DNA from: Zygosaccharomyces rouxii
Lineage: Eukaryota; Ascomycota; Saccharomycetes; Saccharomycetales; Saccharomycetaceae
Reading direction: 5' to 3'
NCBI RefSeq assembly: GCF_000026365.1
Contig: NC_012994.1
Span: forward strand, 682,001-746,000
Length of the DNA stretch: 64,000 bases
A program made the translations under genes and the position numbers. Every line of letters starts with the position of its first letter. Position 1 is the first letter of the stretch. The notes under the pieces are model-generated. The model worked only from the letters and a program-made list of their open reading frames with translations, made no database searches and was not told the origin of the DNA. Positions 40,374-50,535 of this stretch are shown piece after piece.

Positions 40374-42443
40374 TCAAATTTGCAAAGTCACGTTATTTTG
40401 AACAGTAGTTTCCATTGATGGTTCCTTACTTGAAGAATCAGGGCCAGCGGAAAATTTCTCAGTGGAATTTGTGCCATTCTGGGCCACTCTCTTTACCTTC
40501 TTAGCCTTTTTACCTGATTTTTCTGCTGATGCAGTAGTTGTGTTGCTGTTCTCGACATTTTGGGTGGAATCCCGGTCCATTCTTGGGGAATCTTCCCTCT
40601 GCTTAGACTCCTGTTCACGAGCTTGGAATGCTAAATTAGCTCTTGCTCTCAATATATACAGGTATTCACCAGCCTCCTTAGCCAACACTTCGATCAAGTA
40701 ATGTACTTTCTTAACAAATTGTTTAATCTCATGTAAATCAGCAGGATGTTCTGCTAATTCATCTCTTGCCTTTATGACTTGTTTCTTCAAATTCAAAAAC
40801 TTCCTCCAATTTTCTGATGATTCTTCATCGGTACTAGCACCGTTGTCATCCAAATGACCAGCAACAACATCGATATATGCCAATCTTTTAGACCATTCGC
40901 TGACCATAGCATCCCCCCACTCTTCATAAACTTCGACCATTTCTTCGCGAATTAAACTGACCCTACTCTCGACTTCTTGAGCGATGGGCTCCAAATCTTG
41001 CTTTAACTGTAACATAGATTGATCTAGCGTACTGTGAGCTTCTGCGAACAATTCACGCATCTTTGAACGAGTGATATACTCTGACAGCTGTGTAGTACCA
41101 GTACTATCGAAGCAAGTTTGGTTACCTGCACCTGTATCAGTTTCACAAGTACAATTTATGTCTTGTATAGCACGGTTCAAGTTCTTGTAGCGATTTTGCA
41201 AAACCTCGGAAACGGTTTTGGTTTTATTTTGGAAGATGGAATCCAATTGTTGAACGCGATGGTGCAAGTATTTGTTCACTTCCTTGTTGAAAGTTTTCAC
41301 CACACCAGAAGATTTTTGATCAACCACCTTAAACCAAGCTTCGAACTCATCTTTTATCGCATCCTGTTCGGAAATTCCTAATTCTGCATTGGCGGTATTC
41401 TGAGATGGCGACAATTCGTTCTGATCTGTACTCATGGTAACAGTTAACATAATGGTGGAGGTACTGGTGTAAAGTGGTTCCTCATCATCATAATCATCTT
41501 CGAAACCAGCTGTTACTGTGGCAGAGGCAGAAGTAGTAGGATCTGCAGTAGCACTTGCACTAATTTCGCTAGTACCGGCTTTAGCACCGGCTTTAGCGCC
41601 AGCTCTTGCATTACCTCTAGCACTAGCACTTGCGTTCACCCTAGGTTTAGATTTGGACTTTGCCTTCGTAGCACGGACGTTTGATTCCAGACCATCGGAA
41701 TAGGGAGACAATGCATCGTGAACGTAAATGCTTAGATAATCGCAACCAAGTTTCAAATTCTTCCATATGTTTTTCAATTGAGCATTGGTCTTGAAACAGA
41801 TTTCATTAGTTCTGCAACGTTGCCACAGACTCGATGAAATTGGTTCCCACTTCGCATTAACAGTTCTTCTCAGATTTTCCCAGTGGGGGTGAACCTTGGC
41901 GGCTGCTTGATGGTACACATTTTGGAAATTTTGAGCAATTTCCGCTACGAATGGCGCTATTTTGTTGTGAACCTTCCCATATTTGTCAGACAATGCGTAT
42001 TGATTATCTAATTTGGTTAAATTTGGCTTCAAATAAACGCTATAATAAAACCAAATCCTTTGACGAACCTTACGTATTTGATTCAAACTCCTTTCACGAT
42101 ATGGTTTGAGTTCAAATTCCTCCCAAAACTCACAAACATTATCAATTCTAGGGGAAACAATGTCAAAATAGAAACGATTACCCAAATCCACCAATTTTGG
42201 GAGTACTTTGTCCTGGTAATGTGAGTTGATTTGAGAAATGTGAGATTTCAAAACTTTAACCTTAGGATTCAGTTGTTCTCTGTAGAATTCATTTTTTTCC
42301 ACTAGTAGTTCGTCCCAAACGGATGGTGTAGTATAGTGACAAACCCTTTGTAATTGTGTGGAACATTGTCCTATCTGACAGTAGTAGTGAAGTGAACAAG
42401 TGGTAACCACCAGCAAAAGGAAGAATTTGGTCAGTATCTTCAT
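40374..42443 (-). CDS. SHE10: She10/Osw7-family protein of spore wall assembly
   Basis: The single ancestor of the S. cerevisiae ohnologs She10 (YGL228W) and Osw7 (YFR039C), secretory-pathway proteins implicated in spore wall assembly. A signal peptide is clear (MKILTKFFLLLVVTTCSLHY, residues 1-~27). The body is helical and rich in aromatic and charged residues (DELLVEKNEFYREQLNPKV near 43-61). A low-complexity Ala/Ser/Lys/Gly block at about 255-310 interrupts it, and the tail is Lys/Ser/Asn-rich. At 689 residues it is longer than She10 (577), mostly through the Ala-rich block and the tail. It sits between SAH1 and the SAP gene, with 1.1 kb of divergent promoter. Confidence 0.92.
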   Translation of the reverse strand: MKILTKFFLLLVVTTCSLHYYCQIGQCSTQLQRVCHYTTPSVWDELLVEKNEFYREQLNPKVKVLKSHISQINSHYQDKVLPKLVDLGNRFYFDIVSPRIDNVCEFWEEFELKPYRERSLNQIRKVRQRIWFYYSVYLKPNLTKLDNQYALSDKYGKVHNKIAPFVAEIAQNFQNVYHQAAAKVHPHWENLRRTVNAKWEPISSSLWQRCRTNEICFKTNAQLKNIWKNLKLGCDYLSIYVHDALSPYSDGLESNVRATKAKSKSKPRVNASASARGNARAGAKAGAKAGTSEISASATADPTTSASATVTAGFEDDYDDEEPLYTSTSTIMLTVTMSTDQNELSPSQNTANAELGISEQDAIKDEFEAWFKVVDQKSSGVVKTFNKEVNKYLHHRVQQLDSIFQNKTKTVSEVLQNRYKNLNRAIQDINCTCETDTGAGNQTCFDSTGTTQLSEYITRSKMRELFAEAHSTLDQSMLQLKQDLEPIAQEVESRVSLIREEMVEVYEEWGDAMVSEWSKRLAYIDVVAGHLDDNGASTDEESSENWRKFLNLKKQVIKARDELAEHPADLHEIKQFVKKVHYLIEVLAKEAGEYLYILRARANLAFQAREQESKQREDSPRMDRDSTQNVENSNTTTASAEKSGKKAKKVKRVAQNGTNSTEKFSAGPDSSSKEPSMETTVQNNVTLQI

Positions 42444-43542
42444 ATCGTGGGTGGGTTCTTGTCGAGGTGAGATGAGATGAGACCAATTATCGGATCTTTG
42501 ATAGTAAGGGAACCATAATAACTGGTATCAGAGAATAATGCTTGTTTTGCCCATGCGAAAAGCCCGTATCATTATGTACGTATTATCGAAATCGAAATCG
42601 AAGCCAATAGAAGCCAATAGGTAGGTGAGTAGGAGCTATTCTAGATTGAATACTTGGAGAGGACATAGAGAGAGTACCAATAGTTAGTCCGCGGCAACTG
42701 GCAAAGAATAAATAAATCACGTGATATTCACATGTCATCAAAACACGTGACTTTCACATGCAATATAACTATTACTTGTGCCTGACCACTCACCCTATAG
42801 AGACAGCCATTTCTTACATATCCAAGTACCGTATTGCTCTTCTAGGTCCACAACAGTCGCTAAATCAGCCGCAATGCCCAGTTGCATGAAATGTTCGGAG
42901 TATGCGATTGCATAAACCCGCACACCACAGCGAAACTCTATTGAAATTCTCAACATCACTATAAAGAGAGAAAAAAAAAAAAAAAAAAAATCAGGTAACG
43001 AAGAAGCTTCTTAAGTCAATCCATTCTTCAAGAAAGACAAGAACGAATCAATTGAAAGATCACACTCTCATCCAGTTCTGCTTCGTTGGGGGTTGTCGAA
43101 TAGACCATAAGCGCCTAATAACGATCTCGACAACTTTTTGTACCGTCGTCTTTTGTTTTTTTTTTGTTGTCTCCCGGTACCTTTTTTTTAGTGTGTTGGT
43201 AAGCCCAGGTGTTGTGCATTTTGCTAAAGAAAAGCAACCGTATTATTAAGAACTCTACACAGCAGTTGACACTCCGGCTCTCCTACATATCTTCAATTCC
43301 ATTAGAATTGATTAGGAGCCATTAGGATTCGTTTTACCAAGATCCTGAATTTGAGGGTGCAAGGAATAAGAGAAAAAGCACTAGAATCAATATACAAGAG
43401 AGAATCTCCTACTTTCTTTCTTTCTTCGTGCTGGCAGACAGGCTCTATAATTAGCCAGTGTTAGTTTGAGAATCACTCAAAGCAATAGAGATCTAGGAAA
43501 AATATAGAAAAGGTTTTTCCTTCCCCTATCATAGATTACACG
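42444..43542. other. 1.1 kb divergent intergenic region SHE10 / SAP
   Basis: Contents from left: a GATGAG array at 42471-42482 just upstream of SHE10, three TCGAAA units (42585-42602) followed by a tandem GAAGCCAATA with two CCAAT boxes (42600-42620), the 26-bp tandem repeat of CACGTG and TTCACATG at 42718-42760, an A20 run at 42971-42990, and a CT-rich leader before the SAP ATG. No ORF of substance. Confidence 0.65.
42718..42760. promoter_or_regulatory. tandem 26-bp repeat of CACGTG + TTCACATG sites
   Basis: CACGTG occurs at 42718-42723 and 42744-42749; TTCACATG at 42727-42734 and 42753-42760. Both pairs have exactly 26-bp spacing, so a CACGTG-n3-TTCACATG unit is present twice. CACGTG is bound by Cbf1, Pho4 or Tye7-type bHLH proteins and TTCACATG is Ino2-Ino4-like. 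Which neighbour it controls is unknown. Confidence 0.6.
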
Positions 43543-45702
43543 ATGTCGTTTTGGCCCTTTGGACAAAGTATAAGTAGCTCCAACATCAATAAGATTTTGG
43601 ACGAGTACTTCAGTGTACTTCACAGTCTGGAGAAAAGTAATCCTAATGTGGCCAAAAGTGTTCGTCAGAGCTTGCACGGGGCTCAAGAGACAATACAGAG
43701 AAGTGGCGGTGAATTTGTTGATTCACTAGATTATGTGCCAGAAGATGAATTATTAGAATCTACTGGTTCTATTCAACAACGTGATAGAAGTAATTCGTCT
43801 TCGGGATCCTCGTCATCCTCGTCGTCTTCGTCCCTTTCATCTTCCAAATCAGGTTCATCAGGAACAGACTTAGATGACGATGAAATCCAAAACTCAACCG
43901 CTCCGTTGGTAACTGCTACGAGTATTGCTAGTCTTAACAGTTCTTATATCAATAGACTTTTAAATGAATCGGAGCTGCTAAACGAATTGACAAGGCAAAA
44001 TAGTAATTTACTGGATTTCATCTGCTTTGGATTCTTCTACGATGAGAAGACGAAAAACAAAATTCCATTTTTAGAATACTTAATCGATCAATTAATGGAT
44101 TGTATCGATAAGATTAGCCCATCGACGACGAGTTTAGCAGACGTTTTGGAAGTTGAATCAACACCACCACAACCACCACCGCCACCAGAGACGGAGAGGA
44201 CAACGGGATCGATGGATGATGAAAATAATGATAATAACGATGATGATGATGAAGATGATGAGACAAATGATAAAGAACCGAACTATCTGAGCCGGGCAAC
44301 GATTATATCTGAAATATTCTCACTTGATATTTGGTTAATTACAGAGTCTTTGGTTAATAATCAATCATATTTATCCAAAATTTGGTCAATGTTAAACCAT
44401 CCGAATTTAAAAACAGAAAGATCACCTTTGGTACCGATTTTTCTAAAGATAAATCAAAATTTTCTCATCACCAAACAAGATCAGTACTTAAATTTTGTCA
44501 GATTACGAACCAATTTAGTGGATGATATGTTGCAACACATTTCAATCTCAATGTTGATGGATTTCTTTTTAAAATGTATTGCAACTGATAAATTCGAAAG
44601 CCCAACAGGATTAATTGAACTGGTCAACGATCAGAGGTTAATACCCAAATGTTTAAATTTTTTGAACAATGATGTTTACAGTTCAGATGTACAAGCATGT
44701 GCTGGTGATTTTTTGAAGGCATTGATTGCTATTTCTGCTAATGCTCCCTTAGATGACATGTCAATTGGCCCCAATGCGTTGACAAGACAACTAGCATCAC
44801 AAGAAAGCATTGATCAATTAGTTGATATTATTATTAATAAAAGGGGACCGGCATTAAACACAACGGTCTCCATCGTCATTGAATTGATTAGGAAAAATAA
44901 TTCTGATTACGATCAAGTTAACCTTTTAACGACAACTATTCGATCACACCCGCCTTCGAACCATGATCCTATCTATTTGGGGTATTTATTAAAGACTTTT
45001 TCTCGACATTTACCAACTTTGTTCAAGATAATCATCGATGCCGAAAATGACAATAATAAACCGATGTTAGAGAATCAATTACATCAAAAGTTTAGACCAC
45101 TAGGATTTGAAAGATTCAAAATTGTTGAACTAGTAGCAGAATTATTACATTGTTCTAATATGGGTCTTATGAATTCTAAAAGAGCTGAGAGAATCGTCAA
45201 AGAAAGAGATCATTTCAGAAAGCATATGGTAAATCAATTACAAGATGCAATCCAGGATTTAACTATTGCCTCCAAGGATTCTCCCAATGCCACCATTACA
45301 TCGTCATCTTCAAAAAGGCGTAGTTCAAAATCTAGGAGAGATTCAAAAAGTGATAGAAGATACAGTGCTGACGATAGTGATATTAGCTCCAAGGATAAGA
45401 GACAAAAACGTAGACAGAAAGAAAATCAAAAGCATCAGCAACTAAAATATACCCACGATAATAATGATGACGATGATGATAATGGATGCCAAGTTTATGA
45501 TAATGATGAAGGTAATGACAATGAAGCTGCAAAATCTGTTTCTCCTATGACAACGACAACAACAACCACAACTGATTATGACTCAATTACGACCAACGGA
45601 CACGATGCTGGTGTGACCCAAGACAATGATAATGATGATAATAATACTAATAATATTAATAATAATACTAACACTAATGCTTCTGCTTCTACTACCACAA
45701 CG

Positions 45703-45753
<51 letters not shown>

Positions 45754-46698
45754 AATAATAATAATGATAATAATGATAATGATGACAATATTAATATCAA
45801 TGATAACGGAATTAATAATGAATTTGATGATGAAGAAGATGAAGTGGACGAATCATTTGAAATTCCATATGTGAATGTAAACCAGAGTAATAAATTAAGA
45901 AAGAAACCAACGGTTGGTGATTTTTTCAAAATTCAGTTGTACGACGTTCAATTTTTACCAAAAATTATTGAACTTTTCTTAACCCACCCATGGAACAATT
46001 TTTGGCATAATGTAATTTTTGACATTATTCAACAAATCTTTAATGGTAGAATGGATTTTTCGTACAATTCCTTTCTAGTGTATTCTCTTTTCAACTTAAG
46101 AGGTTCACTTCAATTCATGCCAACAGAATTGCAAAAGCAAAACTCGAGAGATTTTACATTGACTAAGGATTTCATTTTACAAGGTTATCAAGATTCTTAT
46201 CATTTTTACGAAAAGTACCATACAAATTTAGGTTACATGGGTCATTTAGTATTGATTGCTGAGGAGGTGGTTAAATTTTCAAAATTATATAAAGTGGAAC
46301 TAATATCACCAGATATCCATCAAGCCTTACAAGATGAAGAATGGCGATTTTATGCTGAAGATGTTTTAAATGATACACGAATGATGTATTCAAAGATTCT
46401 TGGTGGTGGTAACTATGTGGATGATGGTAATGGTAATATAATACCACAATTACCTGATCCATCCTTACCACCATCAGAAAATGAAAATTCGACAGTGGGC
46501 GGTGGATTAATCAATGTGGAATCCCTTGAAGAACAGCTAGGATTGTCGACAGAGTCGGATTTGCATGATAAATTAAGGGAATTATTAATATCAAGTTCTC
46601 AAAAGGAAATCGATAGTCGTAACGAGAGAAACGGTGTAATAGTACTCGGTCCTCCGTCACAAGATTTTGATGATGACACTATTGATGATGATGAGTAG
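43543..46698 (+). CDS. SAP155: SAP4/SAP155-type Sit4 phosphatase-associated subunit
   Basis: SAPs are regulatory partners of the PP2A-like phosphatase Sit4, acting in G1/S control and nutrient signalling. This 1,051-residue gene is the single counterpart of SAP4 (YGL229C) and SAP155 (YFR040W), and its length is nearer Sap155 (1,002). The start MSFWPFGQSISSSNINKILD and LLDFICFGFFYDEKTKNKIPFLEYLIDQLMD near 160-192 (read in two parts) are family hallmarks; the SAPS domain covers about 150-560 and resumes near 785-930. Between them lies a ~200-residue disordered insert with poly-Asn/Asp runs encoded by an AAC16-AAT5 microsatellite. The acidic tail ends DDDTIDDDE. A paralog group (SAP185/190) is expected elsewhere. 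Confidence 0.95.
45703..45765. repeat. (AAC)16(AAT)5 microsatellite in the SAP gene
   Basis: Sixteen AAC codons followed by five AAT codons, all Asn, inside the acidic/Asn-rich insert. The sharp switch from AAC to AAT indicates two separate expansions of the same amino acid run. Confidence 0.95.
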
Positions 46699-46770
46699 AG
46701 GTAATCTAACCAAACCCAACTGCGAGCGTTCAAACGATATATATATATATATTTGAAATAATATTTACAA

Positions 46771-47667
46771 TCATTTCCTCTTACGTGCTGTTAAAACTTT
46801 TCCATTGGCTAAGACTTTTTGATTTGATTTAGTCGTTGCATTTTTCTTAGGCTTTGAGTCTTGCACATCTACCTCTAAATTTACTTTCTCCGATTTCTTT
46901 GATCTCTCTTGTTTCTTATCACTGACGAAAGGTTTAAGCAATGGTTTAACGAATGGCCTAATTATAATCCATGGTAATCTGAAGAATAAAGTATCCAGCA
47001 CACCTGGTTCTGGTACCGTATCAGGAGAAATTGCTGTTTCAGCACCATCTTCCTCCGTTATGAAAACATCACCGTAACGAATTGTAATTTCTCTTGGTTC
47101 ATCTTCAGCATGCTGTTGGAATGCCAATTTTTTTTCACCAAGTCCACGGGTATCATCTTGACTCTTCACTTGATCGATGAAGAATTGAATTCTCTTCCTC
47201 TGACTTTGTGCTTGTGTTTTCAGTAGAATATAATGGATTAAACTTGCCGATGTATACACGAAGAGTATAATGAACCACGTCTTAGGCTGAACCCTCCTGA
47301 AGAAAAATCCACCTTTGCTAAAATCATAATCTGGGAAACCATGTTTCAAGTAGTAATCGTAAGTCTTTCTGGTGTTTTCATTTGTTAAAACTTGCGTAGC
47401 AATATTGAGACGACCGTACAACTTCTTGAACTTCTTATTCTTATCAGGATGGTACTTCTTAGACAATTTCCTAAAATTCTTGGTAATCTCCTTAGCAGTT
47501 GATCCCTGTAGATTAGGCAATTTCAAAAAGTGGTAGAAATCAATATCTGATCCATATTTCTTTACAAGCTCTTGCTGTAATTGAAATATTTCCACTTCAG
47601 CATTGGTAAAGCAATACCCAACGGCACAGATCAACAATAACCAAATCCCAATTCCTATTGACGGCAT
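46771..47667 (-). CDS. ERJ5: Erj5, ER membrane J-protein
   Basis: Erj5 is a type-I ER membrane protein whose lumenal J domain helps Kar2 in folding. A signal peptide (residues 1-~23) precedes the J domain at about 42-112 (DFYHFLKLPNLQGSTAKEI, HPD at 73-75, DYYLKHGFPDY). A transmembrane helix follows at about 130-150 (WFIILFVYTSASLIHYILL), then a long cytosolic Lys-rich tail ending ARKRK. Length 298 versus 295. It converges with the SAP gene with 72 bp between and diverges from KEG1, as YFR040W-YFR041C-YFR042W. Confidence 0.96.
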   Translation of the reverse strand: MPSIGIGIWLLLICAVGYCFTNAEVEIFQLQQELVKKYGSDIDFYHFLKLPNLQGSTAKEITKNFRKLSKKYHPDKNKKFKKLYGRLNIATQVLTNENTRKTYDYYLKHGFPDYDFSKGGFFFRRVQPKTWFIILFVYTSASLIHYILLKTQAQSQRKRIQFFIDQVKSQDDTRGLGEKKLAFQQHAEDEPREITIRYGDVFITEEDGAETAISPDTVPEPGVLDTLFFRLPWIIIRPFVKPLLKPFVSDKKQERSKKSEKVNLEVDVQDSKPKKNATTKSNQKVLANGKVLTARKRK

Positions 47668-47828
47668 CTACCAGCGTATCCAGAGATATCTTTGTCTGTG
47701 ATGAGTACACGTACTATGCACTGAAAAAAGTTCTTCGCGTATTCATGTTTTAATATTACATGTTAAGGATTCAAGAAAACTACTTAGTTCTATTAAAGAC
47801 TAAAGTGTCAGTTCAAATTCAGTCATCA

Positions 47829-48431
47829 ATGGCACTATTTTCGCATTCTACGATATCAAAACTGTACCAATGGTACCAAATATGTACGACCTTTCTGTAC
47901 CTTGCATTGTTAGCGAGATGGATTATCCTACTACCCCTGGTTGGATCCAAGTTCCTTCCTGGAGGAATCCATGAATTTTTGTGCCATTTGATGGTTTGGA
48001 GCAGTTTGGCGGAACTGGTGTGGTTGTTCAAATTTCATGGTTTTAAGAATGGATTGCAATCGAGAACTTTGGTCAAATGCTTAAATTTCTTCTATTTTGT
48101 GACCGTATTGCATTTCCACGATGATTATGAGCATGCATTGGTCTTGAAGAATACGAGCTATTCCAGCTTTATCATTGGGTTGTCTTTAACGCAGTCCCAT
48201 AGCCATTGGTGTAAACTGTTTAAACGTGGTTTTGTTTCCAAGAAATCTTGGTTTTACAAATTAGAAACATGGATTTGGATGCCAGTGTTATATATCAGTG
48301 AATTTTATCTGCTACTTCTCAATGTACAGAATCCAAACTTCCATTCAACACCAGTTTTAGACAGGATTAACAGAGTTGTTCTGGTGCTTTTCTTCCCCAT
48401 TGCATTAACGTTGTACAAAAGACAACTTTAA
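47829..48431 (+). CDS. KEG1: Keg1, ER membrane partner of Kre6 in beta-1,6-glucan synthesis
   Basis: Keg1 is an essential ER membrane protein that binds Kre6 and is needed for beta-1,6-glucan. The frame opens from an ATG at 47760, but starting at 47829 (MALFSHSTISKLYQWYQICT) gives 200 residues, exactly the S. cerevisiae length, and leaves 161 bp rather than 92 bp to the divergent ERJ5 start. Four hydrophobic segments can be traced, including FLYLALLARWIILLPLV near 21-37 with the conserved FLPGGIHEF just after, and FYFVTVLHFH. The last residues, LYKRQL, are basic. The 23-residue N-terminal extension from the upstream ATG cannot be excluded. Confidence 0.92.
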   Translation: MALFSHSTISKLYQWYQICTTFLYLALLARWIILLPLVGSKFLPGGIHEFLCHLMVWSSLAELVWLFKFHGFKNGLQSRTLVKCLNFFYFVTVLHFHDDYEHALVLKNTSYSSFIIGLSLTQSHSHWCKLFKRGFVSKKSWFYKLETWIWMPVLYISEFYLLLLNVQNPNFHSTPVLDRINRVVLVLFFPIALTLYKRQL

Positions 48432-48473
48432 GCTCGTCTGCCTGGATGCAGTCATCGTATTTAAAAGAAATAA

Positions 48474-49187
48474 TCAATCTTCTTTGCCCGTCAATTCTTC
48501 TGCAATTTCTTGTGCAATTTGCAGTGCTTCATCATTGTCCATTTCACTATTGGCATGCTTTAGCCTTGCATGTTGCATCCTTTGAACGATCAATTCTAAT
48601 GAAACTTCAGGATTTGTAGTGCTACTAGTGCTAGTTAAATAATCCATATCACAATTCTTCCATGAACAAGTATCAACAATTTCTTTAAATCTTGGTATAC
48701 CGATTTTTTCACCGTATTCATTGGTATCTTCATTCGAATGTAGATTAACTAATTCAACTGTACTTTCCTCAGTTTGGAACAGTTTATCGTTTATCTCATC
48801 CACCTGGTCCTGGCCAACTTTAGAATCTGTATTAACCCAAACAACAAATGTATCTTGAAGACCAAGAGGATTCAACGGTTTAGTTGGCTCATATTGATCC
48901 ACTACAACCAATCCTGCCATAGCTTCCCTCAAAGCTGCGAATTCCTCACTAGCAAACTCTTGGAACCAACTAGAGAAGTCATTATAATCGTCAATGTAAA
49001 GATCAAACTCCACTCTATAGTACTTAGTCTTCCAAACCAAACCTTTTACAATTCTGTCACCAATACCAATATCAATTCCAAATAACTGAGAAATTAATTC
49101 TCTCTGATGGATACTGTCACCATCCCCAAATGTAACTAGAATTTTATTTTTAGGCTGTTCTGGACTTGATACACTGTCCATTATCAT
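48474..49187 (-). CDS. IRC6: Irc6, clathrin adaptor-associated Rab-like regulator
   Basis: Irc6 is the yeast p34/AAGAB-like protein that works with AP-1 and AP-2 clathrin adaptors. The 237 residues equal the S. cerevisiae length. A Rab-like fold is suggested by the early KILVTFGDGDSIHQRELISQLFG, where the usual P-loop is degenerate (no GKS/T), and by LVVVDQYEP and FVVWVNTDS strands. The C-terminal helices include VQRMQHARLKHANSEMD. A second ATG two codons in (49181) could be the start. KEG1 converges with 42 bp between; order ERJ5-KEG1-IRC6 equals YFR041C-YFR043C. Confidence 0.94.
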   Translation of the reverse strand: MIMDSVSSPEQPKNKILVTFGDGDSIHQRELISQLFGIDIGIGDRIVKGLVWKTKYYRVEFDLYIDDYNDFSSWFQEFASEEFAALREAMAGLVVVDQYEPTKPLNPLGLQDTFVVWVNTDSKVGQDQVDEINDKLFQTEESTVELVNLHSNEDTNEYGEKIGIPRFKEIVDTCSWKNCDMDYLTSTSSTTNPEVSLELIVQRMQHARLKHANSEMDNDEALQIAQEIAEELTGKED

Positions 49188-49393
49188 CTTTGAGCTCTTT
49201 AACCGTTGTATATGTGGTGAGATGGGTTGTGAGCTCTAATGTTAAATTTGACATATATGGGAGAAACATTTGAGAGCAGCAAAGCAAATAAATTTATGGC
49301 CCATTAGAATTGTTCTCTAGTATAAAACATGGAACTATAGTGGTACCAAGGGTGTCAGGTATTCATCATGATCGCGATGACTTATCTACCCTA

Positions 49394-49816
49394 ATGCTCG
49401 TTAACCTCTTTAAGTCCCATAAAGAGCGTCCAGTTGACCCTGTAACGGAATGCTCATTCAATGATGGGACACCTAGCCCTGATAAATCTAGCATACCAGA
49501 GTGTCCAGTCAAGAATCACAACTCATCGCAGCTTCGTAGACCTCAAAGCCATGACGAAGAGAGGAAGACCAAGTTTTACTCAAGGATTTGCAACAAGGTG
49601 ATCAACTCCATCAATTCAAGGACTTTCAAAGTGCTAATGATACTAGCAGCGGTATTGAATGTGCTACAACTGATAGCCTTCTTCCTCATTGGGGTTTTGT
49701 ACCTGCCTAAACGTACTAAGAAAAACCTAAAGAACGATGATATATACTTCATGATGGATCACGTCGCTGATAATTACATAGACTACGACTTCTTTCTCAA
49801 CGAATCTGTTCTTTAG
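49394..49816 (+). CDS. YGL230C ortholog, single-pass membrane protein of unknown function
   Basis: A 140-residue protein in the place of S. cerevisiae YGL230C (147 residues), between the IRC6 and EMC4 orthologs. The frame extends upstream to 49310 only from a TTG; the first ATG is at 49394 (MLVNLFKSHKERP). One transmembrane helix is seen at about residues 82-105 (LMILAAVLNVLQLIAFFLIG), flanked by basic NSRTFK and PKRTKKN, and a short acidic C terminus (NDDIYFMMD...). The N-terminal ~75 residues are Ser/Pro/charged. No known motif; location and role are unknown. Identification is by order and layout. Confidence 0.75.
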   Translation: MLVNLFKSHKERPVDPVTECSFNDGTPSPDKSSIPECPVKNHNSSQLRRPQSHDEERKTKFYSRICNKVINSINSRTFKVLMILAAVLNVLQLIAFFLIGVLYLPKRTKKNLKNDDIYFMMDHVADNYIDYDFFLNESVL

Positions 49817-49917
49817 GTCTCTCTTTGTATAGTTCAAGTACTTCAACCTTATTCATCCTTTTAATCAATTGACTTATTTCCAACAACTGTTGCAACCAAA
49901 GAGTACAGGAAAAAAAG

Positions 49918-50499
49918 ATGTCTAAAGTAGATGCTGCTGCTGTTGAACCCCACCAATGGGCTACTAATCTGACCGATTCTAAATATGCCAAGAATTTGAC
50001 TATAGTTACATCTAATTCAATGCCATCACCTTCAGGTTTTAGTTCGATTGAAAGCACAGGTAGAGACTCACTGGAAGGTCGTAAAAACAAATTCAATTCT
50101 CATGTAAAATCTGAGGATGTGGTTACACTGCAAATGCAAAAGGCATGGCAAATAGCGCTAGCACCAGCTAAATCCATTCCTATGAATTTCTTCATGTCCT
50201 ACATGTCAGGTACTTCTTTACAGATAATCCCCATAATGACAGCACTAATGCTGCTATCGGGACCCATAAAATCTATTTTCCAAGTTAGAGCCAATTTTAG
50301 ACCGGTCTTGGGTACTTCAGTGACAGAATCTCAAATTTTGGTGCCAATGCTTGTCTTTATCGCATGTCAATTTGCATTAATGTACATTGGATTCCAGAAA
50401 TTGAATTCCATGGGGCTAATTCCAAATACTACAAGTGATTGGTTATCTTGGGAAAAGCGTATTGATTATAACAATGGTATTAGATCATTTTCCTTTTAG
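49918..50499 (+). CDS. EMC4: Emc4, ER membrane complex subunit
   Basis: Emc4 is a core subunit of the ER membrane protein complex that inserts tail-anchored and multi-pass proteins. The 193-residue sequence (190 in S. cerevisiae) has a Ser/charged N-terminal third, then the conserved QKAWQIALAPAKSIPMNFFM (about 78-97), a first membrane helix around 100-120 (TSLQIIPIMTALMLLSG), and the QILVPMLVFIACQFALMYIG helix near 140-159. The end DWLSWEKRIDYNNGIRSF is conserved. It converges with TAN1 with 36 bp between the stops, as YGL231C-YGL232W. Confidence 0.96.
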   Translation: MSKVDAAAVEPHQWATNLTDSKYAKNLTIVTSNSMPSPSGFSSIESTGRDSLEGRKNKFNSHVKSEDVVTLQMQKAWQIALAPAKSIPMNFFMSYMSGTSLQIIPIMTALMLLSGPIKSIFQVRANFRPVLGTSVTESQILVPMLVFIACQFALMYIGFQKLNSMGLIPNTTSDWLSWEKRIDYNNGIRSFSF

Positions 50500-50535
50500 A
50501 TATGTGCAGTACACAAGTATATACAGGTATAAATC

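Noticed and set aside
42718..42760. CACGTG sites considered as a centromere CDEI element
   Set aside because: No CDEIII (TGTTTATG...TTCCGAA type) is found after an AT-rich stretch, and the syntenic region is not centromeric in S. cerevisiae.
45576..45929. 117-codon poly-Leu/Ser minus frame inside the SAP gene
   Set aside because: Shadow of the AAC/AAT microsatellite of the coding strand.
49310..49393. Upstream extension of the YGL230C ortholog
   Set aside because: It relies on a TTG start; the first ATG at 49394 gives a length (140) close to the S. cerevisiae protein.
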